This document shows positions 20,082 to 30,932 of a stretch of DNA of 64,000 bases, piece after piece. Positions within the stretch are counted from its first letter, which is position 1. Each line of letters opens with the position of its first letter. This DNA comes from Rusavskia elegans (taxonomy: Eukaryota; Ascomycota; Lecanoromycetes; Teloschistales; Teloschistaceae). Where the stretch lies: positions 310,001 to 374,000 of the forward strand of contig SAUG01000012.1 in assembly GCA_011316305.1 (NCBI GenBank), given 5' to 3'. The notes under the pieces were generated by a model. That model did no database searches and was not told the DNA's origin. It was given only the letters and a program-made list of their open reading frames with translations. Position numbers and translations under genes: made by a program.

Positions 20082-21341
20082 TCACAGTTCAGACTTGTCT
20101 ATCGTTGACCTTGGCTCATTGGCATTGAGGTCTCTGCTATCCTTGGAAGATGTCTGAGTAGTGTTCATGAAGCCCTCCAACTCCATCCACTCCGCAGTGA
20201 ACGCGGTAATCAACCGCGACCAGTCCGTGACCGTAGGTAGATCGAGATGAGCTCCGTCATCTTCGATTTTGTGCCAGACATGTGGGAAAGGCGTGGGGAT
20301 GATATGTAGGACATCGACCCCTCTTTCCATGAATGGGACATGGTCGTCTCCAATCATGCCTCCGAGCCACCTTCCTCCAGTTTTGTCGGCTTCAGTAAGG
20401 AATAGCGCATCGTCTCGTTTCGAAGCTTTCTTAGGCGTCTTTTTCTTGGATGATGCTTTCTTGGAAGAGACTTTCTTAGATGATGCCGCCTTGGGTGAAG
20501 CTGCTTTGGCTGAGGATTCAAAAAGCGACAATGAGCGAAGCCGCTTTTCAACACTGGCCATTTTCTGATATGCCCAATGTGTCGTCATGAAAAATGACGG
20601 CACTGTGGGGTTCTTTGCTCCCAGCAGATCCAAAAGAACAAAAAGAGAAATCGTAGAGAGTGCATTGTGGAACGTGGATTGGGCCGCAAACGCGGTAGAT
20701 TCCATTTCAGCGGCCAAGGACCGGGCGCCGTACACCGAGTCTGTATCTGTCCAGGTCTTGAATGCCTCCTCCCCGTCTAGGAAGAATATTTGTACGCCTT
20801 GGTGGTCCTCGAATTCTGAATCAATTCCGCCAGCCTGCATTTTTTCCCATTTGGCCGTAAGAGCTGCGTCTATGCTTCTTGCCACGTGCATGAGTATCGC
20901 GCATGGTGCAGCGCTATCGATCGCCCCGAGGAAGCCTTCGGGAACGGACAAGCTGTCATAATGCGCGACGAGCGTCAGTCGGCTCGAGAACCCAGGGGTA
21001 GACCAGGGTGGGTCTCGGCTGATGATCAGGTTCACGAAGGGAATATTCCTGTCACCAGTAGCAGGTGTCTTGGAAGTAGAGTTTTGCAGCTCTATCTTCC
21101 ATGCCGGAAGCGTTGTCTTGAAGAAGTCGATGAAGTGATTCTGTACCGAGATCGAACCTGGAGTGCCAGGAACGCGAGGTTGCAAAATAGGCGAAAGGAG
21201 CTTGCCGGTCTTGATATTGAAGTCGTTCCCAGGGCCAGGCAGTGCGCGTAGACTTTCCTCAGACAGGGTTGAGTAGCCAGCTGCTAGAAAGACGAATAGG
21301 AGATGAAAAAGAACGTAAAGTAGACTCGGTGTGTGCGCCAT
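20082..21341 (-). CDS. Glutaminyl-peptide cyclotransferase (M28-like), secreted
   Basis: The chosen ATG at 21341 gives 419 residues and begins with a signal peptide (MAHTPSLLYVLFHLLFVFLA); the frame is open further upstream, but that extension has no such feature. The family turns N-terminal Gln into pyroglutamate in the secretory pathway. Key residues are seen: VAHYDS (about 125-130), GAIDSA with the zinc-binding Asp (about 142), FLDGEEAF with catalytic and zinc-binding Glu (about 191-192), GDDHVPFMERGVDVLHI and FPHVWH with the third zinc-ligand His. Between residues about 277 and 309 there is a Lys/Ser/Ala-rich insert built from units like ASSKK and VSSKK, absent from typical QCs and encoded by short tandem repeats (about 20413-20520). 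Otherwise the length fits. The gene is divergent from the TMEM70-like gene. Confidence 0.85.
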   Translation of the reverse strand: MAHTPSLLYVLFHLLFVFLAAGYSTLSEESLRALPGPGNDFNIKTGKLLSPILQPRVPGTPGSISVQNHFIDFFKTTLPAWKIELQNSTSKTPATGDRNIPFVNLIISRDPPWSTPGFSSRLTLVAHYDSLSVPEGFLGAIDSAAPCAILMHVARSIDAALTAKWEKMQAGGIDSEFEDHQGVQIFFLDGEEAFKTWTDTDSVYGARSLAAEMESTAFAAQSTFHNALSTISLFVLLDLLGAKNPTVPSFFMTTHWAYQKMASVEKRLRSLSLFESSAKAASPKAASSKKVSSKKASSKKKTPKKASKRDDALFLTEADKTGGRWLGGMIGDDHVPFMERGVDVLHIIPTPFPHVWHKIEDDGAHLDLPTVTDWSRLITAFTAEWMELEGFMNTTQTSSKDSRDLNANEPRSTIDKSEL

Positions 21342-21613
21342 GACCGGGCGGCATTGGATGGCCCGAACGACTACGAGAATGAGCCCAAAGCCATGTTGCG
21401 CATGGTGAAGAGACAACGAAATGTTGTCGGCAATAAGGGACGCTTCATCGCAGATCCTGGATGGAACAAGACAGAGAGGCAGTCGATGCACTTGAGGGTG
21501 TTTCATAGTACGCGCGGTAGCCGCCGAACATTGTCGATCTCCCGTTGCATCGCCCAAGCGCGCCATGCACATCTCCACCACGAAGCTTCAGCTTCCTCGC
21601 CGATCAAGGGAGA

Positions 21614-22410
21614 ATGTGGAGGTGTTGTAGTATTCGGCTGTCAGGCCTGCGACCAGAATGTTATCAAGGTATATCGAGACTGGTCTCAAAGCGAAATGCT
21701 GGCCTACAATGGCGACACGTCTCCAATGCCCCAGCAAGTAAAAAGCCAAGTGAGTGAACAAACGCGTGCCTTACTTTAAAATTGACCAAGAATAGCCTTG
21801 CCCGAGAGGACCCTCCTGTACCATGCAGGAACTGGTCGAACTGTCTTCATTGGCTCCTTGAAATTGACCACCTTCTTTCTCTTTGCGTATTCTGCGTTCC
21901 TCGTTGCCCCTGCTCAGTTCTTTCACCCCGAGTCACCGATATGGGTGCCTCTCGCAGGTAACGAGCAAAATTCGTCGGCCTCCCGTTCTTTTGACTGAGT
22001 TGTTTGTAGTAATCATTGGTGGCGCCATCCCAATGCTCCTTGTGGCATACGCCACAGCACCTTTTGTGACCTACATTCATCTAAGAATTCCATTCTATGC
22101 CAGGCGGTCTAAAGAAGATCTCATGAGATTTGTCGATAAAGTTCCGAGGACCACAGAAATTGATCTGACCACGATCGGGCAATTTGGTTGGCCACATGTC
22201 TACAGGATGCCCCTTGCGGAGCTGAGGAAAGCAAGATATAAGCTTTCTGCTGCGAATGTCAAGAGAGTGTTGCCACCGTCTTCTGTAAATCCCAATCGGT
22301 CTTGGTGGAAAAGGGGATTGCCGACCAACTTCTATATTGGTGTCAAACCTGTTGGACGTCGAGGTCCAACACCATGGCAGAAGGTTTGGGATCAATTACC
22401 GAAAGTTTGA
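21614..22410 (+). CDS. Mitochondrial inner-membrane protein, TMEM70-like
   Basis: Model: join(21614..21749, 21796..21957, 22010..22410), 232 residues. The first exon encodes a basic, Ser/Arg-rich presequence (MWRCCSIRLSGLRPECYQG..) with a GTGAGT donor; the acceptor AATAG|CC restores TLPERTLLYHAGTGRTV. Two membrane spans follow as a hairpin, about residues 64-83 (LTTFFLFAYSAFLVAPAQ) and 100-120 (VIIGGAIPMLLVAYATAPFV), then a soluble C-terminal domain. A short L-YHAGTGR-like lead-in, a two-span hairpin and a mitochondrial presequence resemble TMEM70-family proteins, which assist assembly of respiratory complexes; that assignment is by layout and should be checked. ACGCGT at 21762-21767 is in intron 1. 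Only 272 bases separate its start from that of the divergent QC gene. Confidence 0.65.
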
Positions 22411-22726
22411 TTCTGCTAGTGTGTTGTCGCAAGTGGAAGTTTAGCTATGAAGGATCGCAAAAAGTGTTGGGTGCAATCTAATCTTGCCGGGCTACAAAGC
22501 AGGTATGCAACTTAGTGATCTTCCGGCCTGACTTAGGATTCTGAAAAGCCGCACTGACTGCTTTCCACTAGCCTCGTTTTCCATATCTTCGACTCAACCT
22601 CACCCACGAGTGACAACCAACAAAATTACCTGCAACAATCAATCACCCACTACGACCTACTAATTACCACTCCCTTTACCATCATACTCAAGTCGTTCAC
22701 TCCATCACTATCGACCCTCAGCCACA
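22411..22726. other. Intergenic region
   Basis: About 316 bases; the last 150 are pyrimidine-rich (many ctc, cacc, acc runs), typical of a fungal core promoter and 5' leader. No other feature seen. Confidence 0.45.
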
Positions 22727-23299
22727 ATGTCGGAAGAGAAAAATCCCGCAACGACCTCACTCACCATCCGTGAAACTGAATTAGCCGTCATTGCTCTTCA
22801 GGCCTTGAAGAATGGCAAAGTTGACGTAAGTTCACCACCCCTGCCACCAACCTTGATGGCATATCATGTATCGTTCACAATGGGGTTCTTTCTACTTGTG
22901 GTCAGCGCTGCGCTGTATGCTCGGATGCTCACTGCTGTCTTTCAGCTGGACGAGGCCAAATTCGCGCAGATGGCCGGCTACTCGACGACGAATTCGGCCA
23001 AAGTGTGCTTTGCAAATTTGAAAAGAAAGCTCAATGAGGCAACTGTGACCGCATACTATGTCGCAGCTGGAACCGGAGGGACCCCAAAAGCCTTCCCAAA
23101 GAAGCCACGCGCCAAGGCAGGCCCCAAGTCGAAGGTGGACACCCCATTTGACGACTCCCCCACCAAGCGCAAGGAGCATCCCACGGAAGAAACTACTCCG
23201 TCCAAACGCACCAAGCCTGACGGATATGTCAAAAAGGAGGAAGACGCTGAGGAGGCATCTGCTGCTACTGAGAACGAGGCCCATGACTCGGAAATCTAG
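22727..23299 (+). CDS. Small basic-tailed fungal protein, probably nuclear
   Basis: Model: join(22727..22825, 22946..23299), 150 residues. The intron has GTAAGT and TTTCAG ends and is 120 bases long, so an unspliced reading also stays open. The N-terminal half, around LTIRETELAVIALQALKNGK and LDEAKFAQMAGYSTTNSAKV, looks like the small helical winged-helix-like domain found in many ascomycete proteins of unknown function. The C-terminal half is Lys/Pro-rich with SP and TP sites (PKKPRAKAGPKSK, DSPTKRKEHP, PSKRTKPDG) and ends acidic. The basic patches suggest a nuclear, perhaps chromatin-associated, role, but no function is known to me. Confidence 0.75.
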   Translation: MSEEKNPATTSLTIRETELAVIALQALKNGKVDVSSPPLPPTLMAYHVSFTMGFFLLVVSAALYARMLTAVFQLDEAKFAQMAGYSTTNSAKVCFANLKRKLNEATVTAYYVAAGTGGTPKAFPKKPRAKAGPKSKVDTPFDDSPTKRKEHPTEETTPSKRTKPDGYVKKEEDAEEASAATENEAHDSEI

Positions 23300-24677
23300 G
23301 TATGATTCCTAGCCCGTCCTAACCAATCTCCCTTGTCGTGACACTTCCGCTCACTCAACCAACACACTAACGTCTCGCAGAGCCTCCTGCTGTCGCTTGC
23401 TACACCACGCTGTCATGGAGGCCATTGTCATCGATCATTGGCACTGGTACACGTCATTTCCTCAGTCAGAACGATTTGAACACAGGATCAGGGGCGTGTG
23501 TCTTTTCTTGATATGAGCTTGCCTCGGTTGAGTCGATCACCACGTCGATGGAAGGGCCTAGCTCACATTCAATCAAATATCCATTACTCATTTGATATAT
23601 CCTTACCACGATCATACCAGTGAATGTTGCTTTCTGTCACTGATGCCTTGAACTCTGCCAGCTAGTAGTGTCAAGTGCCCGACCACACCGCCCCTTACCT
23701 ATATCAGCAGATCCCCCCATTTGCCAACACCCCCTCCCCCCTTATCTCCACAATATCTCGAAAAATTCCCCCCAACCATTCTCTCCCGTGGTCTGATAAG
23801 CTAGTACATCCATACCTCAACCACAGCTCCCATTAAACCGTCCATCCACCAGCATGACTCCCTGATTCAAAGACGTATCAGATTGCTAAATATCACCTTT
23901 TCCCATCATCGTATCCCCTTACACATGTCTCCATCACCCTAGTCAATTTCGGCGCTATACTGTACCTTACCTCCCTGTTAAATGTGTTTGTTCCCAGCTC
24001 CCAATCCCATCGATTTCTCCACCTCCGTCTCCTATTATGCACGTTCCTTCTGCCGCAAGCGACTCATCATGAACAGGTCACAAATCGAGCGTAAAAAGGG
24101 GTGTACGACAGTAACATGATCAGGGATGTCATTCTCTAGAGAATCTGGTCCGAAAGCGAGGAACGACAGGGATGCGATTGAGGGTTGCTCGTTGTCGCTG
24201 TGTAGCTGCTATTTTGTGTAAAAACGTGGGTCGTGGTATGACAAGCCAGGGTAGGGAAGACCATCAGCTCGGTTGGTAGGGTGAAGGAGTATGCTAGCAG
24301 ACGAAAGGGATAAGTTTTGATCTTCGCTTGACAGTTCGAGTACTCGAGGTCTCGGCTGATACCGCATATCATAGCATTGACAGGGTCAGCGGTTGATTAG
24401 AAAAAGGGTATGCTGCAATGTGCATGAGTGGTTCAAGGAGAAGGAGTTCAATAATAGCGTCCGAAGATACTCTAATCTGCGAGCCTATTTCCTCTTTCTA
24501 AGCAAGATCAACATACAGAAAACCGATTTTGTGGTCTGAAAGCAGAGATAACAGCGTTACGCTAAGATACTATACAGTAAGCGAACACAGGAAAGTCTAC
24601 CCACGCTGCTTTGATAGTCAATACAGAATAACAACCGAAGCTCCCCCAAGCCGACTCCATGTATCTCTAACTCCGAC
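23300..24677. other. Intergenic region
   Basis: About 1.4 kb between convergent genes. The first part, with pyrimidine-rich tracts (cccccatttgccaacaccccc near 23715), is probably the 3' untranslated region of the small plus-strand gene. No ORF over 80 codons except one overlapping the MSH6 3' end, and no RNA gene or repeat seen. Confidence 0.45.
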
Positions 24678-27600
24678 TCACATATTCTCAATCGCCCGTC
24701 TCAGAACCTCCAAGCCCCTCCTATCCCCATCCCCCTTCTCGTCTTTCAGTACCCAACTGAGATCACTCAACCACCCCAACCCCACTTGCCCTCGTCCCCT
24801 AGCACTGACCGCCCTCTCGCTTTCCTTGCCGGTGTGTTCCCATGCTTTCGCCGCTTCCTCGGCTCTTTCAACCACCTTCTTCGGAATCCCGCACATGCTT
24901 GCACAATGCATACCGTAGCTGCCCTCCGCGACCCCGTCTTCCAGTTTATACAGAAATGTGACACGGCGCTGTTCGTCATCGACGTGGATACGCATCCTAC
25001 GGTTACGTACTTCAGGGTGATAGGCGAATTCTGCTGCCAGGGAGTGGTAGTGGGTGGCGAAGAATCCGACGCAGCCGATGTGGGTGGCACAGTGGTGAAG
25101 TACCGCTTGAGCGACAGCAACGCCATCATAGCTGGAGGTGCCTCGGCCGAGTTCGTCGAGGATGACGAGTGACCGGGGTGTTGCTTCGGAGAGAATCTTC
25201 TTTGTCTCGCTCAGCTCGACAAAAAAGGTTGATTGCGCGGCGAAAATGTTGTCATTGGCTCCGAGTCGGGACATGATACGATCCACGGGAGTGAGGCGGG
25301 CAGAGGAGGCAGGAACGTAGCAGCCAATCTGCGCCATGATGACGGCGATGCATGTCATGCGGAGGATCGTGGATTTACCAGCGGCGTTGGCACCGGTCAA
25401 GAGATTGATGTTCTGGGTAGAGCCGCCAAGGTGGACGTCATTGGGAATGAACTCTGCTACGTTGGGAAGTAAGCACGGATGGCGTAAGTCTTGAAATTCG
25501 ACGACGGTCCTCTCATCGTCGATGAATTCTGGACGGCAGCAAGGTTCGCCAAGAGTAGACGAGGCTTTGGCGAGAGAGATGAGACAATCGAGCTGGGATA
25601 CGATCCGGACAGCGGCAAGCCAAGTTGTATAGTCTTCGGAAAACCGAGAGAAGAAGCGACCGGCTACTTCCTTCACAATCTGACCATGCGTCTCCTGTGC
25701 TTCCTGGAGTTGTCGCACGAGGCTTCGGAGCTCGGGGCTGTAGTATCGCTTCACCTTTTGAGTAGCAGACATCTGATCCCAACTTTTCGGTACCCCTTTG
25801 ATTTTGACGGGTACCTCCAATTGGTATATCTCCTTGCCATTGTCCCGGTAGACAATGGCAGAGCAACTTAGATCCTTGCGGGTCTTCTGCAAAAGCTTGT
25901 CTAGGTCGGCGAGTATTGACTCGATACGATCTTGACTTGCATCAAAGTCTTCCTCAACCCCATGCTCCGGCACCAGGATCCCATCATCCCGCGCCTTGGA
26001 ACGATCAAACGCTTCTTTCCAACGTGCTAATGTCTCCTTGAGGTCCGGCATGGATGAGATGAGCTGTCCGATGACACCTTCGCCAGTGCCGAATTTGGTA
26101 AGAAGGCTCATCGTATACTCTATTTGTTCGAAACCATCGAGTACGCGAACAAAGTCGACCGCCTTGCAACTGCCGGCGTGTATACGTGATATCAGGCGTT
26201 CCAAATCAGGCAACTTCGAGAGCTGCGAGGTAAAGCGATCTCGCACCGTAGAGTCGGTATTAAGGGCGTCAACTGCATCCAGCCGAGCGTTGATTTTGGC
26301 AGAGTCCATTAGAGGATGGCAAACCCACTGTTTGAAGGTTCGCTTGCCGAATGGCGTGATACATCTATTCAGCAGCGAGAACAAGGTGCCGTCCGCGCCC
26401 CCATCAAACGTATTGGCAAAGACTTCGAGGTTGATCAAGGTCTTGCCATCCAATACCAAGCTCGTGGCTCTCTTGATGGGGTCGTACCAGCTGAAATTGC
26501 CAAGGGTCAGGAGCTCCCGCTCAATCTTCAACGTTCTAAGATACTGAACGAGCGCTCCGAAAGAAGATAACAGCAGCTCCTTGTCGCGAGACTCTCGTAA
26601 AGCTCTAGGCCAGGCTTCGACGTCGCTGTTTCCTTCGGATACAAAATAACCACTGGCATCAAGCTCACGGCTTGTAATATCAGCTGTCCAGAACTCCTTG
26701 CCGGGCTTCAAGTAATTCCAGAGTGTGGTTGGCCCGGTATTGCTCTTCAAAATCCTCAAGGCTGCTGTGGAGAAACACGACTTTTCAAGCAACAGCTCCT
26801 GTGGCCTTGTTTGTGCAATGAAAGTCTCGAATTTGGTCATGTCGACATCGTCTACGAATTCGGTAAGGTGGAATTGACCTATGGCAGTGTCGACAAACGA
26901 TATTCCAAAAGCAGGTTGGCCGTCTCGTTCAGATTCTTTGATGGCTACACAGTACGTCGACATATCATCTTGCAGCATTCCACCGTCTACCAAGGTCCCG
27001 GCCGTCAGTACACAAGCGAGCTCTCTTCGAATGACCTTCTCTTCCTTGGCTGATTTTCCAGGTTGCTTGCCGTCCCGCTCTCTCATCTCTTTTCCTAGTG
27101 CTGATTCCTGCTGGTCGACCCTCGCAATTTTGTAGCCTTTGGCAACGAACTGGTTCGCCCAATGACCTAAGCTCATCTCCGGAACACCGACCATCCTCAT
27201 ATTCACCCGGTCAGTAAGCTTAAGGTCGAATAATTGGTGGCCAATGGTCGCATCGTTCTCGTAAAGTTCGTAGAATTTGCCCTTCTTGAAGAAGACGATC
27301 GTATCCCAGAATTTCTGTTTGATCTCCCAGTATTGCTTCTCAAATGGGGAAAACTTGGTCCAGGCCATGGGCGGGATGTAGACGGTACGTGGGTCGTAGT
27401 CAGGATGCCCGGGTGGATTTCGATCGGCATCGGTGATCTGTGCCAGCCATGTGTATCGTTGATCGGGATCAGTTGTGTGAGCCTTTTCCTTCCATTTCTT
27501 GCCAGACTGATCAGGCTTCCTTGTAACGATATTGGCTGGCCTTGGTTGCAGAGGCTCTACGTTGTCTGGATCGTAGGACCACTGTTGGGCGGTCGAAGTC

Positions 27601-28422
27601 GCTGGCATCTCGACATCTTCCGTGGTCTCTGAGGGAGGCACCGGAGAGCTCCTGCTTTGCCTTGTAGCCGCAATGGATGGCCTCTTTCTCTTCTTTGACG
27701 GAGCAGCTTCCTCGTCAGATTTGTCGGGTACAATAAAGTCGTCTGCGAAATGTATCAGGAACGAGACTCTGAATTTCAGAGCAAGAAGGATGACTTACCC
27801 GCATTGACATCATCAAGGTCCGATCCATCGTCGCCAATGAAGTCGTCTGTGCCTGGCGACGAACTTGTTTTGCGCTTCTTTAGCATCCTTCCTCGACTCT
27901 TAGTGGTGACGGAGGGATTGAAGACGTCGTCCTCATCGTCTTCGTCACCGGACTCGGCGTAGCTGACCACCCTCTTCGCCTGCGATTGTCTTAGCAAAGG
28001 GCACCGATAGTCCATTCGTTTGGTCTCACTTTGCGAGCTGGGCTATTGAACGGCGAGGACGCATTGGCGTTCCCATTGAGAACAGCGCTGGCAGGTGTAA
28101 TAGGCGATGGCAGGCCGTTGATCGAACCTATAGCACTAATCCTGTCTGGCACTTCCTGGTGACTCTCAATTTCTTCAGGAGGGTCGCTGCTAGGTGCAGG
28201 CGTCAAGCTGCTGCTTGGTCCCCGAATCGCTGTTTTACCCGAGGAGGGAAGTCTTGAGCCATTGATGTGAGGCAAGCTAGGCTCCATAGCTTGTGTAGTC
28301 GATAATCTCTTCTGAAAGAATCCTGTGATGGATTTCTGATTCTTACTGAACTGCGAACTTGAGGACGACTTCTTGAGCGTTGGTGGTGGACCCGGCGGTG
28401 TTGATCTTGGGGGACCAGCCAT
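24678..28422 (-). CDS. MSH6: DNA mismatch repair protein MSH6
   Basis: Model: complement(join(24678..27742, 27799..27979, 28030..28422)), 1212 residues, normal for MSH6. It pairs with MSH2 as MutS-alpha and recognises base mismatches and small loops in the nucleus. The N-terminus has a PIP box QKSITGFF (residues 29-36) for PCNA, then an acidic, disordered linker (ESGDEDDEDDVFN). The mismatch-binding domain contains KGKFYELYENDA with the Phe-x-Glu motif near 348-350. Lever, clamp and ATPase domains follow: Walker A GANAAGKST (about 972-980) and Walker B VILDELGRGTSSYDG (about 1050-1065), then the helix-turn-helix C-terminus. Both introns are short and near the 5' end, in the poorly conserved linker. 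A candidate MCB site lies upstream. Confidence 0.96.
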
Positions 28423-29629
28423 CTTGAGGAAAACTGCAACAAATTGTCTGGTAGGCAAATCCAGAGAGTGGTTCGTGAATGAATAAGTTCAGTACGTTGG
28501 GCTCCGCGAGATGCCTCTCGAAAGTTTGGGTGACGTGACGCGTTCCACGAGCTTACTAAGGTCTTGGCTAACTTACTGCTGTGTTAAGCCTCTTTCAGCC
28601 TAGTGCGCTACTAGCTCTCAGGCTCTCGTCATGTTAAAAAAAGAAGGGAATATGTGGGCCGCCAAGAAGGCGCCTAAGGACCCTTAAAAGTGCCCTCGTT
28701 CTAGGCAAGGATAGGCGACCTTTTCGGCGGTAACCGCAGGCCTCACTTTCCCATCTTTTTTGACATAACGAGAGGCTCAAACTCAGGGGTGAACAACAAC
28801 ATACCTCGACAGGAGATCCTCATTCCACGACCCTTGTCCAAGACTATCAATTTGTATTCTTCTAAAGCTGGTGGCGTGATTCTCTATTCATATGCAAAAA
28901 AAGGCGCAAGACAATCTCTCAGCTAATAATTCTAGGATGCGGCACACTGGAGCGCAAAGAGCACAACCCTTTGGGGCCCCAACCCAAAAGATGGCACGAT
29001 GAACTAAATACGAAGCAAGTTAAGCTTACAAAGTTGCACATAGCCATCACTCCACTGTATCTTTGAGCCTCTTTTACAGCACTCATGGCACGAGAGACAG
29101 GTTTGATGGTAGCGAGGATAGTGTCGCCCTGGCAGGTGCCGCACTTCCCTTCGTTCCGACGTAGCAATCATCAGTGAGTACTGGTTCTAAAATCGTCATG
29201 TTTCTTGTGTGTTACCTGGTTTCTCGTCTTTGAGTAGTTTTGTTGAGCACGTACAGCCCGTAGAGTTTTGCCTACTCTCCTAAGCAGGGGTGCAGTACGC
29301 CGGGTAATACGGATCGATATCGAGGTATTGCACGGTACAGATCCGCCCATAACACCTATTGTATCACCAAGCGACGATGGATCCCTCGGCGGCGGCATCC
29401 TTTTCCGAAACCACATGGTATCACGGATCCACGTGGGTCCAACCCCCGTGGAAGCGCTCATCCGTGTAGGCGCATAGTCGAGTCGTCCGCCAGTGTCGTA
29501 CGCCAGTGTCGTATTCCCGCGCTGCCAAACAAAACGCCTTCATCTTCATCTCAATGATAAAGTGAATGTTCAGAAATTCCTCCTTTCCGGATCCCCGATA
29601 CCCAGCCTTCTTCTGTACGGTCGTCCGTA
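28423..29629. other. Divergent intergenic region
   Basis: About 1.2 kb upstream of MSH6 (minus) and the secreted-protein gene (plus). It contains the ACGCGT site described separately. ORFs of 77-96 codons on either strand lack recognisable features. No RNA gene identified. Confidence 0.45.
28538..28543. promoter_or_regulatory. MCB-type site ACGCGT upstream of MSH6
   Basis: ACGCGT, within gacgtgACGCGTtccac, lies 116 bases upstream of the MSH6 ATG. MBF (Mbp1-Swi6) binds this core in yeasts, and mismatch repair genes are among its G1/S targets, so cell-cycle control is a reasonable inference from one site. Confidence 0.5.
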
Positions 29630-30577
29630 ATGATCCGCTATTTGTTACCAGCATTGCTGGGTATGGCTGGAATCCGCCATGTCGCTACCACATCATTACC
29701 AGGGTCGACGAACCTCACCCTTCCATCTCGCATTGATGAGGTTGAGGATCAAGGTATAATTGCACACGTGGCGGTTCAGGGCACACAACTGCTGGATATG
29801 GATTCCTGTCTGATGGCTACCGCGAAAATGCTACACAGCCTATCCAGGTTTGATGTGGATGACGTAATTGGACCTTCCAGTTACGTCTGCAGGCCGTTCA
29901 CAACCGTTACGATCTCAATCAGGGGAATCTCAGGCGCCAGAGATCTCCCGGTGCGCTTTGCCATCTGGGGAGCGTATCTGGTTGGTCGATGGTTAGCGCA
30001 ACATCGAATATCTAGCAACATCGTGTTTGCTTTGGTAGACAACAGATCGGTAATCGGCTATATCGAGTTCGCAAGGACTACAGTGCAGGTTAGTCCATCC
30101 AGGAGCAGCAACGACACGCAAGACCAGACACACACCTCGGATGCATTATGGGATGCACAGCTGGAGGCGGCAGCCGCAACCTACGGACCAGGGGACATGA
30201 CCCTTTTATCACCACTCGACTATCATCAGCAAATATTCGTAGGCTTTCATGAGTTGCGTGATCAAGCGTTCACTAAGTTCGAACTTTTTGCCAATATCTA
30301 TCTCCAATTGGCACATATTGGGGCATTCCCACCTCGTCAGCGCATCGAAGGCCGCTGGACGCTCTCATCACCGATATTCCCTAGGAGCCAGACGGTTTTC
30401 GCCCCGGAAGGCTCACCATCCGTTGTGGAATACCGCCATGCGGCCGATGCTTTCCTCACGACTGCTTTCCGCGTCACACAAAGGCGTGTGGTCCACGGTT
30501 TAGCCATCAGGATCAAAGCTGCCGAAAGGTTTATTGCCAGAGGTCTGATTTGGTGTCCACGGAGGAGTGTATCCTAG
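29630..30577 (+). CDS. Predicted secreted protein, unknown
   Basis: Single-exon frame of 315 residues starting MIRYLLPALLGMAGIRHV.., a short basic then hydrophobic signal-peptide-like N-terminus (cleavage perhaps near residue 20-25). The rest is soluble with an alternating pattern (VTISIRGISGARDLPVRFAI, GYIEFARTTVQV, QQIFVGFHELRDQAFTKFEL) suggestive of an alpha/beta domain, and only a few cysteines. I do not recognise the family; such fast-evolving secreted proteins are common in ascomycetes. No frame breaks seen. The start could be later. Confidence 0.55.
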   Translation: MIRYLLPALLGMAGIRHVATTSLPGSTNLTLPSRIDEVEDQGIIAHVAVQGTQLLDMDSCLMATAKMLHSLSRFDVDDVIGPSSYVCRPFTTVTISIRGISGARDLPVRFAIWGAYLVGRWLAQHRISSNIVFALVDNRSVIGYIEFARTTVQVSPSRSSNDTQDQTHTSDALWDAQLEAAAATYGPGDMTLLSPLDYHQQIFVGFHELRDQAFTKFELFANIYLQLAHIGAFPPRQRIEGRWTLSSPIFPRSQTVFAPEGSPSVVEYRHAADAFLTTAFRVTQRRVVHGLAIRIKAAERFIARGLIWCPRRSVS

Positions 30578-30932
30578 CTATGAGTCAACTTGAACCAACC
30601 TTTCAGTTCCTGCATTTGCCACAGTCACAGTATATGTAATGCCGCAAGTCCTCGACACATTATTGAAGATGTTATTTTTCAAATCGGACCTTCATATGGA
30701 GATTCATCATCCTATCCTTAATTTTTGAGGAAGTAAAGTGACGTTGATGTGAATGTTTTGATAAAGAATTGCACGATGGGACACAGCCCCGGCTGAGCTT
30801 TTTCTTCATCCTCACTGTGACACATCCGGTCTGTCTATGTACCTTGGGGCGTATGGCTTTGTCTTGACTCATATTCCATAACATCTCTCATTCTGTCCCA
30901 GGCTTCAAGTCCTTTCAGGCTATGTAGAGATA
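30578..30932. other. Intergenic region
   Basis: About 355 bases, AT-rich in the first half; the last part is the likely promoter of the next gene. Nothing else seen. Confidence 0.4.

Noticed and set aside
21341..21581. Upstream extension of the QC gene to an ATG at 21581
   Set aside because: The longer form has no signal peptide and extends into the 272-base divergent promoter and exon region of the neighbour; the ATG at 21341 starts a clear signal peptide.
25996..26547. 183-codon plus-strand ORF opposite MSH6
   Set aside because: Lies wholly within MSH6 exon 3 on the other strand; typical shadow frame.
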